The position numbers and the translations under genes are program-made. From Hermodice carunculata (Eukaryota; Annelida; Polychaeta; Eunicida; Amphinomidae), in assembly GCA_964020975.1 (NCBI GenBank), contig OZ026618.1, positions 38,764,390 to 38,828,389 of the forward strand: a stretch of DNA of 64,000 nucleotides, in the 5' to 3' direction. This document shows positions 24,560 to 37,700 of the stretch, in pieces; positions within the stretch are counted from its first letter, which is position 1, and each line of letters starts with the position of its first letter. A model generated the notes under the pieces. That model was not told where the DNA came from. It ran no database searches and worked only from the letters and a program-made list of their open reading frames with translations.

Positions 24560-26880
24560 CTCTGAGATGAATCAAGCAGGCAGCAGCTGAGGTTTGTTGC
24601 GGTTTGCCAGGTTTATCTTTTCAGATATGTGTTTATTGCCAGCTTTTCATCAAATATGACACCAAGGTCTTTTTCTTTTATTCACTGGAGGCTGAGAAGT
24701 GTGTCATCTATGGTTTTCATTGTGAAAGAGGTATTTACAATGTCCTTGCCTATGCTTAATACCTTGCATTTATCTGGGTAAAATAACAGAAGCCATTTCT
24801 TTGACCATTCACACAATAGATCAAAATCATTTTGAAGGAGTACATTGTCTTCTAGTGAGAAAATCTGTTGGAATACTTTTGTATCATTAGCGAACTGAAA
24901 CATATCCGATTTAACTATGTTTGGGACGTCATATATATAAATTATAAATAGTGTTGGGCCAAGCTCTGACCTTTGAGGTTTCCACTTGTAACAGGTGGGA
25001 TTTAGACCCAGTTTTATTCACGGAATACCTGGTGTGCTCTTTTGGATACAAAGTCCTGGATCCGTCTAACAACTTTACAGTTCATTCTGTAACTTTCCGT
25101 TTCCCAATAAGTCTATGGTGAGATACCTTGTCAGAGGCCGTCATGCGATCCATAAATAAAGTATCCACTTGGCCTCCCATATCAGGAGTATCTGTTCATT
25201 TATCTATAGAACTGTGACTAACTGAGACACTTTAGATCTACTTCCTACAAATTCATGTTGCTGTTTGCTTAATAGCTTATCAACCTTCATATGGCTAATT
25301 ATTGTTTCACAGATTATCGATTTCATAATTTTGCAAGGAATACTTGTAAGGATCACTGAATACTAGTTTGTAATTGGGTTTTACTTCCTTTTTTATAAAT
25401 TGCTGTAATATTGGCTTTTTCCAGACATCGGGAACAACCTTGCTCCAAATGTGATGTATTATAAATACATTTAATTGGCCTAGCCAATACCGGCGAAGGC
25501 TCTTTCAGTATTCTTGGCCATGCCATATCTGGCACTGGGGCCTTGTTGGAATTTAGAGTTGCCAGTCTTTTTTTTTTTTTTACCTCTTCTTCATGTATTA
25601 TTATTTCACTCATTGCTGTGTTTACGGGGATTGATTCAAGTCTTGGTGTGGCACCTCCATGCGCTCTTGTAAATGATGAAAAGTAATCTGCCAGACTATT
25701 TGCTTTATCATTGTCATTGTTAGCTTTTATTGGTCCTATCCCAGTGTTCATTTCCAGATCAGGCATACCAGCCTTTGGTTTAGCTTTTGATTTTATATAA
25801 ACCCAGATCTTTTTGAGGTTCCTTGATATCTTTCTCGTTATTCTTTGACTTGGTTTCTCCCCATGTAGTTTTTGAGTTGATACTCCCCTTTCTAGTTTCC
25901 ATGAATATTTGCCAGGCTCTGTGTCTCTTTCTTATTCTTTTCAATATTTTTCTGTCAAGAGGTGATGATTGGGTTGGCCTACGTGATTTTTCGTTATTGT
26001 GAAAGTTTCCTCCGGTTTGCACAATTCAACAGCCTCATTATATTTCTGTAAGATTAGTCTGTACTGCTCATTAACTTCGTTACCCATGATTTATAAGTTC
26101 TTTCTCATAATCAATTTTTATCATCACTTTGTGTTGCGAAAAGTCGTTTCATATAAGTACCAACTTTTGGAAATTCTAATAGGTTCTGCATGACTCTATA
26201 CTACAAAGCTTAATACACAATGATCACTGGTTCTTATCGGATTATGGTATGCTATGTTTTGTATCATTTTTTCCTCATTCGTGAGAATTATATGTAATAA
26301 GCCAAGTTGGCCACTTCATCTTACTTGAGTTTTATCATTGACATGTTGAAAGAAAAATTAACCCACCAAGATCCTATAAATGTGTAGCCATCAGCATTGA
26401 CATTGTGACCAGGAGTAGAGCAGCTTTTCCAGTTTAAGTTTTTAAAACTAAAGTCACCAGTTATCAATGCATGTGTGAAATGCTTTGCATAAACTTCATC
26501 TGTTAGTTTATTGATTAAAGCATTTTCCCTTTGTTGGAGGTTGGGCGCCTATAGATAATGCCTATGACCAGTTTATCATGTCCATGTAATTTTATCATTA
26601 CAAAAGTGGCATCCCGTTTTCTGTATTTGTGATAACTGGTTATGCCTTTAGAGGTGATAATGTGTGAATCCCAACACCTCCACCATGATCCAGGCTGCAC
26701 AACAAGTCATATTCATGAGGATTTAATTGTGCTACAGTAATTTTTTATCGGACATGTTTTGGATTCACTTCTTTGACACATACAATAGCGGGGTTTAAAT
26801 TATGGACTCGTTGCTTCAGTTCATCACTTATATTTGGTTATTGCTCTGCACTTGTTGCGAGATATCTAAGGAATCTTCTG
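24560..26880 (-). mobile_element. CR1/Jockey-like LINE, degraded
   Basis: Minus-strand ORF2 remnants in order. The endonuclease part has 'LKQRVHNLNPAIVCV' near 26,800, 'GIIYRRPTS' near 26,540 and 'TNEEKMIQNIAYHNPIRTSDH' near 26,230-26,290, carrying the SDH triad region. The linker 'LKRIRKRHRAWQIFMETR' lies near 25,900-25,950. RT starts near 25,766 with 'NTGIGPIKANN', then 'LADYFSSFT', 'LATLNSNKAP-PDMAWPRILKE', 'NITAIYKKGSK', 'LSKQQHEF' near 25,260 and the catalytic box 'FANDTKVF' near 24,880 (family FADD; the first Asp is Asn). Stops and frame changes make it inactive. The 3' end is unclear near 24,550. The motif set fits CR1-like LINEs; Jockey-like relatives cannot be excluded. Confidence 0.85.
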
Positions 26881-26899
26881 GACTTATCTTTTTCTGCTC

Positions 26900-28200
26900 A
26901 GTGATTTGGCCTACTTCTGTTTTCATTCCGACTCGTTTGTCTTTCTGGGTTTGTTGCGAATCATTTTTGGCTCTCTTTTTCAGCCTCACAATTTGTAAAT
27001 CCTAAGCAGGGCCCTGGACTGAAAAAACCCATTGTCCTCCCATAGACTCTTCCTTCTCTTTTTTAGTTGGCGTCTTGGACCTTTTCCTATAAATTTTTCC
27101 TTTCATCTAGTGTTTAAGTCATAAGTTACACTTATATTCTTCATTGTGGCTCAGCATCTTTCAATTTTGACAGTCCACTGAATATGTTTTGTCTACCATC
27201 CTTACTTGTTAGTGGTACTGTAATATTGACCCTGTGAGTAGCTGCAAATCCAAAGATCTTGTTCAAATATAAATTACAATTCGGGTATTTCATTCAGCCG
27301 AAAGAGAGTATAAGAGAGCTATTTAAAGATTGTGCCATGAAATGTTCGATGTTCGCACACACACCACCCTACACCAAAGATAGATATGATCCTACGAGGA
27401 AACATCAAAATCCCAGAATCATGCATTCATGTTAACATGGCCTGTATCAAACTTGATGCTATAATAGGCCACTATATGCTGCCTTGGGGATATGGCAGTC
27501 GGCTGTCCATGAATGGATATGATACCAAAGTTGAATATTGTCAAATGTTGAGAATATTCCTTACAAACAAATCGACCCTTTTACCTTTTAGTTTTAGTTT
27601 AATCAGATTTAAAATTAGGTCAGATTTGATCTCGGAGAACATTAGGCCTTCGAGAGTCAAGGAAGGAAAGGGACACTTAGTAGGCCCAACTTCTTTAATA
27701 TTTCAGACAGTTCACTGTAATCTTGTGTGGCAGTGGGTCATTGTATCATTTAAGTCAAACTGAACATTTTGCATTTTGACAGTCACCACCAATATGGGAC
27801 TTTGAAATCTCCATAGGCGTACATTTACTAAGTACTACATAAAGATATGGGCACAAAGTCAAAGACAAAGTCATTATCCATAATTATATTGTATAGATAT
27901 AGTATAGTTGGAACGTCGGCACTTTTCAGTGCCACGTTTGATATAGCCCGATGCATGCACCGTTCACTCCTATATGCCATGCTCCGTTCCCCCCTTGTCC
28001 CGACAAGTCCCAGTGATAAATATCAGACTAAAGGACGTGGCATCTGACTCACTGAAATTAGTACATGCAAACGACGTTTTCACAAATCATCTAATAATGA
28101 AACGGAAACAGAAACAACATTAAATTGCCAGGATGGTTTCAGGCGCGTAACAGGCTCTGCCAACTTTGACCCCATGCAGCTCACATAAATTGACCTTTAT
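26900..28200. other. No gene recognised
   Basis: A 125-residue plus-strand frame (27,386-27,763) shows no domain, bias or splice context that I can support. Otherwise AT-rich non-coding sequence. Confidence 0.5.
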
Positions 28201-28700
28201 AGGTCTCGGACCAGTAACCTAGGCCTAATGCATTTACATGTTAAAACGGCGACATTCGCTGGCTTATTTCTCCTATTTCAAACGTAAAACCACAACTTCC
28301 TTTGCATTCTACTTCAAGTTGATACCAGAAGCAGCAAGTTAAAACCAAGAAAATGTGTGTGTGTGTGTGTGTGTGGGGGGGGGGGGGGGGTGCTGGGATC
28401 AGATTTTTTTTTACTGGTGCATTTGTGTACCTTACCTCCATGATTGACCGTTCTGCGCCAAATATATCTCCAAAAATACACAAAGTTATCAAATGATTTA
28501 AAATATTTGTAGAGTAGCAGTGCCTTTCTAAAACTCACTGTTAATAAATATTTTCCTATCCAAAATTATGGTGGGACTTAATTTGGGATGCTCTGCTCCT
28601 GTGATATTAACATGCAATAGACACAGTAACAGGATTCGGTATCCGATCAAAAGTTGTGGATCAGTTGACCCGACCTTGAGGGGTTACTGGCCCAAGACCT
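28201..28700. mobile_element. MITE, copy 1
   Basis: 500-bp non-autonomous element starting AGGTCTCGGACCAGTAACC and ending GGTTACTGGCCCAAGACCT, an inverted repeat of about 19 bp with few mismatches. The flanks read TAT on the left and ATA on the right, consistent with a short TA-type target duplication. The interior is non-coding and carries a (GT)n-G16 tract at 28,354-28,390. A second copy lies 530 bp downstream. Confidence 0.8.
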
Positions 28701-28839
28701 ATATATATATATATAGTGACGTACATGTACAAGCTTTATTTTTTGTCATCATAAAGTACAATGTGATGCTTGAAAAGCGATGAAATAATTGGATGTTAAA
28801 GTTGTTTTTATTGTATGAAACAAGAGCTCTTGCATTTGT

Positions 28840-29215
28840 GTGTGTCACCTTCCCAATTCAAATAACCAGTGCAGCTTGGCAGTCCGTGTTGACATCAACA
28901 TGTCCAATGAAATACTACAAAAATATGTAATGAACACAAAGTGGAAGGCAATGGTAGTAATTAACTGGTATTGGCAAATATGTTTTGTCATAAAAAGACG
29001 CACATAGCTTAGTTGTAGTGCAGTGACCCCCTGCAGAAAGTGGTCCACCCTGGCGTAATTTACACCCAATTGTATTTGGCTCATATGTGGCCAAAAATAT
29101 GCTAATTCCCATTGACACCACTTGTGTGCCTAGAGAATGTGAAAAATAATGAAAGATGTCATTTGGTGTAGGTGTATGCACAGAAAAACCGGCATATACA
29201 TGCAGACTCAAAAGC
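28840..29215. other. Spacer between MITE copies, no gene recognised
   Basis: Overlapping minus-strand frames of 79 and 98 residues lack any recognised domain. Confidence 0.5.
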
Positions 29216-29231
29216 CTGTATATTGGGGGAT

Positions 29232-29662
29232 AGGTCTTGGACCAGAAACCTAGGCCTAATGCATTTACATGTTAAAATAGCGACATTCGCTGGCTTATTT
29301 CTACTATCTCAAACCTAAAACCACATCTTCCTTTGCACTCTACTTCAAGTTTATACCGGTAGCAGCAAGTTAGAACCAAGAAAATGGGGGTTCATGTGAT
29401 TCAATTTTTTTTTACCGGTGCATTTGTGTACCTTACCTCCATGATTGACCATTCTGCGCCAGATATGTCTCCAAATATACACAAAGTTATCAAATGATTT
29501 GAAATGTTTCTAGAGTAGCAGTGCTTTTATAAAACTCACTTGATTTGGGATGTTCTGCTCATGTGATATTAACATCCAATAGACACAGCAACAAGATTCG
29601 GTACTCGATCAAAAGTTGTGGATCAGTTGACCTGACCTTGAGGGGTTACTGGTCCAAGACCT
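29232..29662. mobile_element. MITE, copy 2
   Basis: Same orientation as copy 1. It starts AGGTCTTGGACCAGAAACC and ends GGTTACTGGTCCAAGACCT. It is 431 bp long. It lacks the (GT)n-G16 tract of copy 1 and a stretch of about 40 bp near 28,540-28,580. The interior is otherwise close to copy 1 by eye. Confidence 0.8.
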
Positions 29663-29664
29663 TT

Positions 29665-30020
29665 ACCCATAAAACTATATATCTTCATAATCGTATGGAT
29701 GTGTAGATTTGTAAAAACAGAACATCGAATCAATTTAGAGATATATTTTCAGACATCTTGCGCTGTTTTGTTAGCGGGTGTAGATTCACAAGTTTATTTC
29801 AGCTCGCTCGCACAATGTTCAATTTTAAGATCTGCAAATTATCTGAAACGATTATATAGACCACTCCCCAGGACCGGAATTTTTGTCTAGGGGTTAAGTT
29901 GATTTTATACAATGTTGTAGAATTTTGAAGTTGGTAGCATGATGTTACACAGTTTCTTCATTTTTTGGCTCCAAAAGTTACAGAAGGAAGAGTGGAAAAG
30001 CCAAATAAATAAAAAAAACA

Positions 30021-30065
<45 letters not shown>

Positions 30066-33000
30066 AGAAAAACAAACCCAACAAAACCGGTTCATAAGTC
30101 AGATATTTATCTTGCTTTACCCATTTATTTTGAGATGATATATCTATCTGTGTTTGGTTCACGTTATTTTGAAATTTAATTCATCTTGTGAAAATTGACT
30201 TCCGAGAAAATCGCTTTCAAAGGTCATGGCTCTGATTTTTACAAAGAAAGAACCGTCCTGTGAAAATAACTCATTCGCTCTGATCGAACATTTCAGTACG
30301 AGTGGAGTAAATAAGAACCTTCAATTTCGATGTATTCTTGCAAGATACATTGTTGTTTTGTGGTATAAAAATTAAGGTTTTTTTATCTAAAATTTTGTAA
30401 AGCCAGGAACAATGTCGGTTTTAGCGCTGTGGTTTCACATGCCGCTTCCAAGGAAAAAAGGGAGGACGTAAAGCGATTGCACGGTCACCTGACCACAGCC
30501 CTGACAACACACTGTTTCAAAATGGCAAACGGCAGTTGGGTCCACGTGTGTTTGACAGTTTGTTTTGCAATTTTTACCTGGGTGGTAGGCTTTATACTCT
30601 GAGATCGTTCGAGCTGGGCCAGGCTGTATACTGTCAACGATGTAGTGTTAGCCCAAGAAGGCTGCACAAGTCAATCGTTTAATTATTGCACAAGCAATAG
30701 GCCTATGTAGGATTGAACGTGCGATGGGTTTTTTTTGTATCAAGTTTCACTGAAAATGACCACGAGAAAGTTTGTCACAAATTACATGATTAATATTGCT
30801 GTGCAGTTTCCAGGTCAATTTACCCAAAGATAAGGTACCCTTGGAGATGTCTAAAATGTCTAGCCTTTAGTGCGGTTACAGTTTTTCAAAACAACATGGG
30901 TGGCAGAATAAAAGCGTCTTTATAATCACGTGCACGATTTACCGTAGCATCCCGTGTTTGTTTTTCTGTCATGCGTCATGGATTTTACTCGTATCTGCTT
31001 CTGTGTAACAGACTTGTTGCAGTTGAACTTTTTAATGAAACTAAATTTTGGTTCATTGTTCCAATATTAATGTGTCATGTCGACACATAGCGATCACCAG
31101 AACGATAACAACACAGTCGTCAGTGTATTCGCAGGGGCTTCGTTACTGTCTGCTGACGAATCTACGTATTTTTCTTTGTTTTTTGCTTTCCGTCACAACT
31201 TTTCACTCGCACCTTACTCTGTGTTCACAATTTGTTCAATGCAAGTCTTTTTGTGAAACTACAACGTTAAAGAAATTAGGTCCCAGATCCAGTTATTTGT
31301 ACGTGCATGCGTCATGTTCATCCTCTGAATTGGGGAGATGCTGGGAGCACATGGGATTATACGCATTTGATTGGATGGTGCGTGTCACGTGACCACATTT
31401 ACCAATGACAGGCCTCGAAACTTCCCGCGACTAAAACACTGACGAATTTTATGCTAATTTTTACGGATATATCAGGAACTCTTATTTTTCAACCGATTGG
31501 ACAGCTTGTTACACAAAGAGACAAACTCATGAGCTTTCCAGCGGTACAAAATATCATGGCGGTCGAAGAGAAACATGGAGGTCGCAAACGGACAAAGTTA
31601 CTTTGGTTTTTGTGTAAATTTCGTAATTTTCCATTTAAATTGCGACAAGAAGGGGGGTTGTAAGATTCTTATCCGTGTGAGAGTGAAAGAATCTTTTCAA
31701 ACACAAATGGAAATAACCAGTTGCAAGTTTTGAAGTTTGTCTACAATAAAATGCGCAGGCTTCCAGGTAATAGACAATACTGGAGAATGGTAAGCTGATG
31801 AATGTTGGCTTGGGGTGTGGTCGAATACACTCACAAACGATGGCAAATGATGTTTTCAGAGCATGTCCGAATGTACTCGCTTACAACGTGCTAGGAGTGC
31901 TGCTGGTACTTATGAAACATCAAATCCACTGATTCATTTGAATTTAAGTTGAAATATGCTCCTCATGTTCAAAGCTGGTATATAGTTTGCGTGAGTATGC
32001 GCAATATTAAAAGCTGAAAGCGGCTGGACCGCGTAATACACATGCATGGGTTTATTGTCCCCCCGCTGTCTGCCTAACACAAAAAGTATCAGATCCCTAT
32101 CAAATAATCCCATTGCCGCAAAGATGATCGACCTGGCGTAAAAGCCAGGGTGGACTCTCGTTTCGCGTGGCCTCCTTGGTCAGACAAAAAATGGCTGAAA
32201 TTACATATATACCCCAGTGAACATCATCAAAAAGATGGCTCACAATAGCTTGGAAAACATTCAATTCAGTAGCAAACAACGTAATAATGCCCATTGTTCA
32301 GTGACGCAGGGTGTTTAATCCTGTTATGTTTTGACAAGCTATGAAGTCAGAACGATGGAGTTTTATTCAAGTTTACCAGCTGCTGTGACGCAGTTCACTC
32401 TCCATTTAGATAAATCACATCCTGCGCAAATACCTCTAGATCGCCAATAATGTCATAAGTCACTGTAACAGCAAAAATAAATAGTTGTTTAAGCGGCACT
32501 AGTTCCTTCGGTGTGTCTCTCCGACTGATATATTCATCGAATCAAGCATGCCGCCATTTTTCCCCTGCGGTCATGTGATTTCGTCGTTGTCAGGGGCCGG
32601 TCTGCAAGGCTGATGGCTGTTCAAACATTTTGGACCATTACCATACCAAAGTAAAGAGAACATACACGTGCAGTGGTCCGCTGAAACTTGTCATAGTTTT
32701 TCATCAGTTTTTTTTTTCATATAGTTATTGATTATATTAAAAAACAATATTTGGTGACCACATACTGTAGACGTTTATCATTTAGATAGAGAACAAAAGT
32801 AATTTTGTGATTTTTTCGGCACAGCCGTCAGAGACCAAACTATCTTGGCACCTTAATATTGCTGTGTCACAAAATAAAATTTAAAAATTTGGCAAACTGT
32901 GTACCATATCCACAGGATCGTTGGTCTATGTGCTTAACCTTTAGCCTGTGCCTATAAGACAAAATCAGGCATGATGTCAACAATTGAGTTGGGCTGGCTG

Positions 33001-33130
33001 TTGGCACAGCTTCAGAATACCTGGAATAAATTCCTCACCATGCACTTGTGTTGCCCCGTTTTGATTCAGTCTCCAGGCTTCAGAGCAGTTATAGGCCCAT
33101 TTGTAATTCCACATAGCGTTCTGGCTCATT
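29665..33130. other. Long stretch without a supported gene
   Basis: Contains an A-rich run (about 30,008-30,060), three CACGTG E-boxes and a possible YY1-type start near 31,556 (listed separately). There is a reverse YY1-like CCGCCATTTTT near 32,550. I see no domain-bearing frame. It could hold promoters or short non-coding transcripts. Confidence 0.45.
31380..31620 (+). promoter_or_regulatory. Promoter-like segment with E-box and YY1-type start
   Basis: TCACGTGACC at 31,385-31,394 is an E-box/CLEAR-type site. ATCATGGCGG at 31,553-31,562 is a YY1-like element that also forms a start codon. The frame reads MAVEEKHGGRKRTK for 35 residues, with a possible GTAAAT splice donor near 31,613. It could be the first exon of a plus-strand gene, but no downstream exon was recognised. 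Confidence 0.25.
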
Positions 33131-33132
33131 TT

Positions 33133-34104
33133 TATGCCCCCCTTCGAAGAAGGTGGGGCATATAGCGTTGCACATGTCGGTCGGTCGGTCGGTCGGTCTC
33201 TGGGTCTGTCAGTCTGTGGGTCGGTCGGTAGACTGTGGTTTCCGCACAATAACTCAAGAAGTTTTTAAGCTAGGACTTTGATACTGTACGGGTGTATTAT
33301 TCTAGTCAAAAGCTAGGCAAAGTTTGAAGATGGGTGACGTTGACCTAATTTCCAAGGTCACAGTGGTACCTGAGTTAACTTTGGTTTCCGCACAATAACT
33401 GAAGAGATTTTTAAGCTAGGACTTTTATATTGCACATGATTATGGTCCATATTTAGGACTAGGCGAAGTTCGAAGATGGATGACCTTGACCTCATTTTAA
33501 AGGTCACAGAGCCACTTTACTGAATATGGTTTCATGCTTTCTGCATGATAACTTAAAGCTTGGAGCTAGAACTTTTATATTGCACAGGTTTATGGCTCTC
33601 TGTAAGGGCTAGATTGATTTTGAAGATGGGTGACCTTGAGCCAGTTTTCAGGGTCACAGAGAGATTGTAGTTAAACTGTGGTTTCCACACAAAGAAGTTT
33701 TTGAGCTAGGACTTTGATACTGTACAGGTATAACATTCTAATCAAAAGCTAGGCGAAGTTCGAAGATGGGTGACCTTGACCTAATTTCCAAGGTCACAGT
33801 GGTACCTGAGTTAACTTTGGTTTCCGCACAATAACTGAAGAGGTTTTTAAGCTAGGACTTTTATATTGCACAGGATTATAGTCCATATTTGGGCCTAGGC
33901 GAAGTTTGAAGATTGATGACCTTGACCTCATTTTAAAGGGACAAAGTATAAAGATATGTGGCATTGATGTATGATTAACCTTCACTAATTTTGTAAGGTC
34001 ACGAGTGCCCCTTCTACCACTATCAATAGGGTAGCGAGGGCAAGGGCAGCGAGGGCAAGGGTAATGAGGGAGGGGGGCATCTACGTTTTAGAAACATATC
34101 TTGT
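33133..34104 (+). mobile_element. Non-autonomous element with hairpin end, CGGT repeat and core repeats
   Basis: The left end is a palindrome: TATGCCCC-CCTTC pairs with GAAGG-TGGGGCATA (33,133-33,163). A (CGGT)n-like tract follows at 33,174-33,230. About five core repeats of roughly 147 bp follow, each starting near 'GGTTTCC-CACAATAACT' and containing 'GATGG-TGACCTTGACCT'. Repeat starts fall near 33,234, 33,382, 33,525, 33,676 and 33,815. The right end has GGGGGGCAT, then a small hairpin GTTT-TAG-AAAC at 34,085-34,095, then ATATCTTG before a T run. This layout recalls bivalve pearl/CvA elements and Helentron-derived non-autonomous elements. No coding sequence. Confidence 0.7.
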
Positions 34105-34692
34105 TTTTTTCATTTTGAAAATATAAAATGTCTTTTTGGGTAACAAGCTTTCTAAAATGATCTTTCTGTCACTTTTTTGTCCAGTTCCACCTTCATTTAC
34201 ATGCATTTGGACCGGCATTTGGCACATCTTCATCTAGCACAGTTCCTACAAATTTATGTTTCAGTTTCAAAGCATTCAATGTCTTCTGCACTACCCTCGA
34301 AGAGGCTGCAACCTGCAGAACCCAATAAATGGGATATAGTTTCGATTCTCTCGGCGGCAGCCCCATTCACTAACTGTTGGGACCACTGTCAATCTGGTGG
34401 GAGGTTATAAAATTTGTTTGATTTTAATGATAAGAGTGCGGGAGATCTCCCGTCCAAGTCGGGAGTGGGTGGGTTGGGGCCTCTGAGCTCGTCGCACTCA
34501 ATAGCCTAGCTCAAAGTTGGGACATCCATGAAATAATTTATCTGGGACATTTGCCCATGTTGAGGCAGTTCAATGTTGTCTATTCCATCATCTGGAAACG
34601 ACTGTCATAAGACATTACCAGTTAACTAGTAGATCTATCTAATATTTCCGCATGTTGAGACAGTTAAGTGTCATTTAGTTCATTTTGGCCAG

Positions 34693-34731
<39 letters not shown>

Positions 34732-37700
34732 TGGGTGGGTGGTTTTTTGTTGAATTTGTTTCTTTCCTTTTTTTTTGTTTGTATTAGTTTTTCTGTTTGT
34801 TTTGTTGTTGTTTATCTTTATTGTATTTCATTTTAGGGGTCTGCACATTGCTTTAGATTCATTCTCCTTTTTTCTTTCTATTTTCTTTTTTTCTTATATC
34901 TCTCTTTATTTCTTTCCATCTCTCTCATTCTTTAATTCATTTCTCCCTCTGCCTTTATTCATTTATTTAACTAATTGATGAATTTATTGATGAAGTGTTA
35001 TTTATTTATTTATTTCATTAGTTTTTTCCCATGTTGAAAATGAATAGTCTTTGCGGTCCCAGATATTAGTTTCTGCCCCATGATGATCATTGCTTGCAAC
35101 TTCATATATGTAGGTATGTGTGTGATGCATGTATGTGTGTATGTATGTGATGCATGTATGTGTGTATGTATGTATTTATTTGTCTTTCAATTTATGTACT
35201 TATGTAATTTTTTATTCTTATTTATATTGTCTATAGCGTTATTAATTTATTGTTGCTGCAGCTCTATTCTAATTTCTAGGGGATTTAAACATCATTTCAT
35301 CGTTGTGCAGGCAAAACGTCTTGTATGATGGTATTCCTTTAGACCTCCTCTCTGCTCAAAATTTGATTTCATCATATTTATAGAGAACGCCGTCTGACGT
35401 TGAAATAGATCATGAAGTTCTAGTTTATGATAAGCGAAATATTTGACATGACATAGCTTTGTTCTACATTACTTTGTTCCCGTGAAATACTTCATGATCT
35501 TGCCTTTTTCATATAACATCTAAGCTCAGGATTTTTTTGAAAGGACTAGCCTAGTAATAGAGCAAAATTAAATTAGGCTCCCACTCATAAAGAGGTCAGA
35601 TAAAGACAAATATGGACTGTAGACTTGACTTTGAAGTTAAGCGGGCCAGATCGGGGGTGCAAGGTGGACACATTATATGGAACAGTGCCGTCAGTTAGAT
35701 GGGTGCTGTCCCTTTGAAGGTTCTCTTGATGGAACACGTTTCAAATGGATACACTGATGACCCCTGGGTTGTTCTAACCACACGATGCATTGTAAAAAAA
35801 ATAGATGTGAAATTGATACTTCTATTCATATTCTTGTAAAAGTACTCACCGTGACTTCAATCATCGCTTTCCATGCAATTCCGACAACCTCAAGGCACGA
35901 ATGGGTAGTGATGTCACAAACGCACTACTGCAGGCTGGCAGGGAAAACTCTGACCATGCCAGCAACAAAATACTGTCAAATGTCACTTAGTTTAAACATA
36001 TTTTATTCACACTTCATCAACAGGAAATATTTATTTTGGTCCCTGTTCCCGCCCAGGATGGGTTGCTTTCTTGTAGGAATGCAACTGCTACAGCTTGTTT
36101 ACATTCCCCGAAAGACTTGAAATTACTGAGAGCATAGACCCATGCAGTCAAGATTTCGTAAACCTAACACAGAAATACAGCTTTAGTTGTAGGTTGAATA
36201 AATTTATTTGTACATGTATATGCACTTAAATGCAATATAAAGAGGGCAGAAGACTAGGGGCCACATCCTTTTGATGGCCCCTCTCCGCTAAATTGTTTGA
36301 CCTAGAAGAATGACCAGTTTCTGAAGGAACGGCCCACGAGGCACAGCACTAGCCGCAGCTGCCAGCGTGCTCGTAAAAACACCATCAAAGATAATGAACA
36401 TCGATGTTTCTTTATTTTTCATTTTTCGGATTCAGGGAAAAAATCGATAATTATGAGCAATGAACTGCCAAAGAAGGAATTGTATACCGATACGTCCCAA
36501 CAACGTAACGACAAATTAAATAAATTCAGTTAATCTCTTTTAATTTGGACCGGTTTGTGCATGCAAGTTTTCAATAATGTTGACCAGAGCGAAATTTGCA
36601 ATAGTTGCGGACTTTGCACTGACAAAATTAATGATCTGGCCATTTGATTACGCTACCTCATGTCAACATTTACAAAAAATATAGTTTAATTTCATTTTGA
36701 ATATGGGCACACAAGAAAATACAGCGAAGGAAATCACATTTAATAAAGGACACGCTTATTTTATTTTGACATTATATGCAGAGGTAGCCTACTTGCCTAA
36801 ACTATTTTTCGGTGAACAAACATACAATAAAACAACTCCCATTTTATAAGTTCAAACTTTAATTTCACCTTTTGTGACAAAAATGTGCAAAAACTCTAAC
36901 CACGAAAATTTGAAAATGTAAATGGATCATTTATAGCAGCTATAAATACATACTAGTCATATGTTAAAAAACATTTTTGAAATTTGAACATGAATCCTGT
37001 TTGTACCGGACGTTAATTACTGTTATTTATTTCGAATTTATCACAAAACATTGATGATTCTTGGATTTTTTGCAAATCAATCGTACTTTTTTTGTTTTGT
37101 CTTGTTTTTGTTTGTTTGTTTTTTTTTTGGGGGGGGGGAGGGGGTGTAATCCGAATAAATATTCAAAATGCGACGCTCAAAGGAAAAAGTCCTATATAAA
37201 TAAACGACTTAAACGTCTTTTTTCTTACGTACTTATCACAGATCCACGCATTTTAGCCCTTTTCCAAAGTGTGTAATTAATTAGTGAAGATAAACACAAA
37301 TATAAAAATTAAGGCAGAGGGCCGAGTTGACTACGTACTGCCATGTGAATTGTGAAAAGTTTTTCCCACGTATCCTTCACCTGTTGATCATCGGCACTGA
37401 TCCCTGATCTAAGCTGCGGAAAAACAACATAACAACAAAACAAGAGAGCTCATGCGATTTCAAATTTACCATCAAATTGGATCCCTTTGGAGTTGGTGAA
37501 CAAAAATACAAACCTACTAGATGCAACAGTAAATATTACAAGGCCTATTTGAAACACTTGGAAATACATATATGTATCTATTTGGACATATATCGTTGCC
37601 GAGTGTCGCCAGCTTGCAATCCTCACAGTAGTCAAGGCGACCAATGTCCATTTGGCTTGCCGTACACGTGTTACTGCTAGGTTTAGCCACAAGGTGTCAC

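Noticed and set aside
35620-35720. 5S rRNA-like phrase GAAGTTAAGCGGGCC with ATGGGTG downstream
   Set aside because: Only about ten bases match the 5S box A region, spacing to the box C-like word is wrong, and no 5S fold surrounds it.
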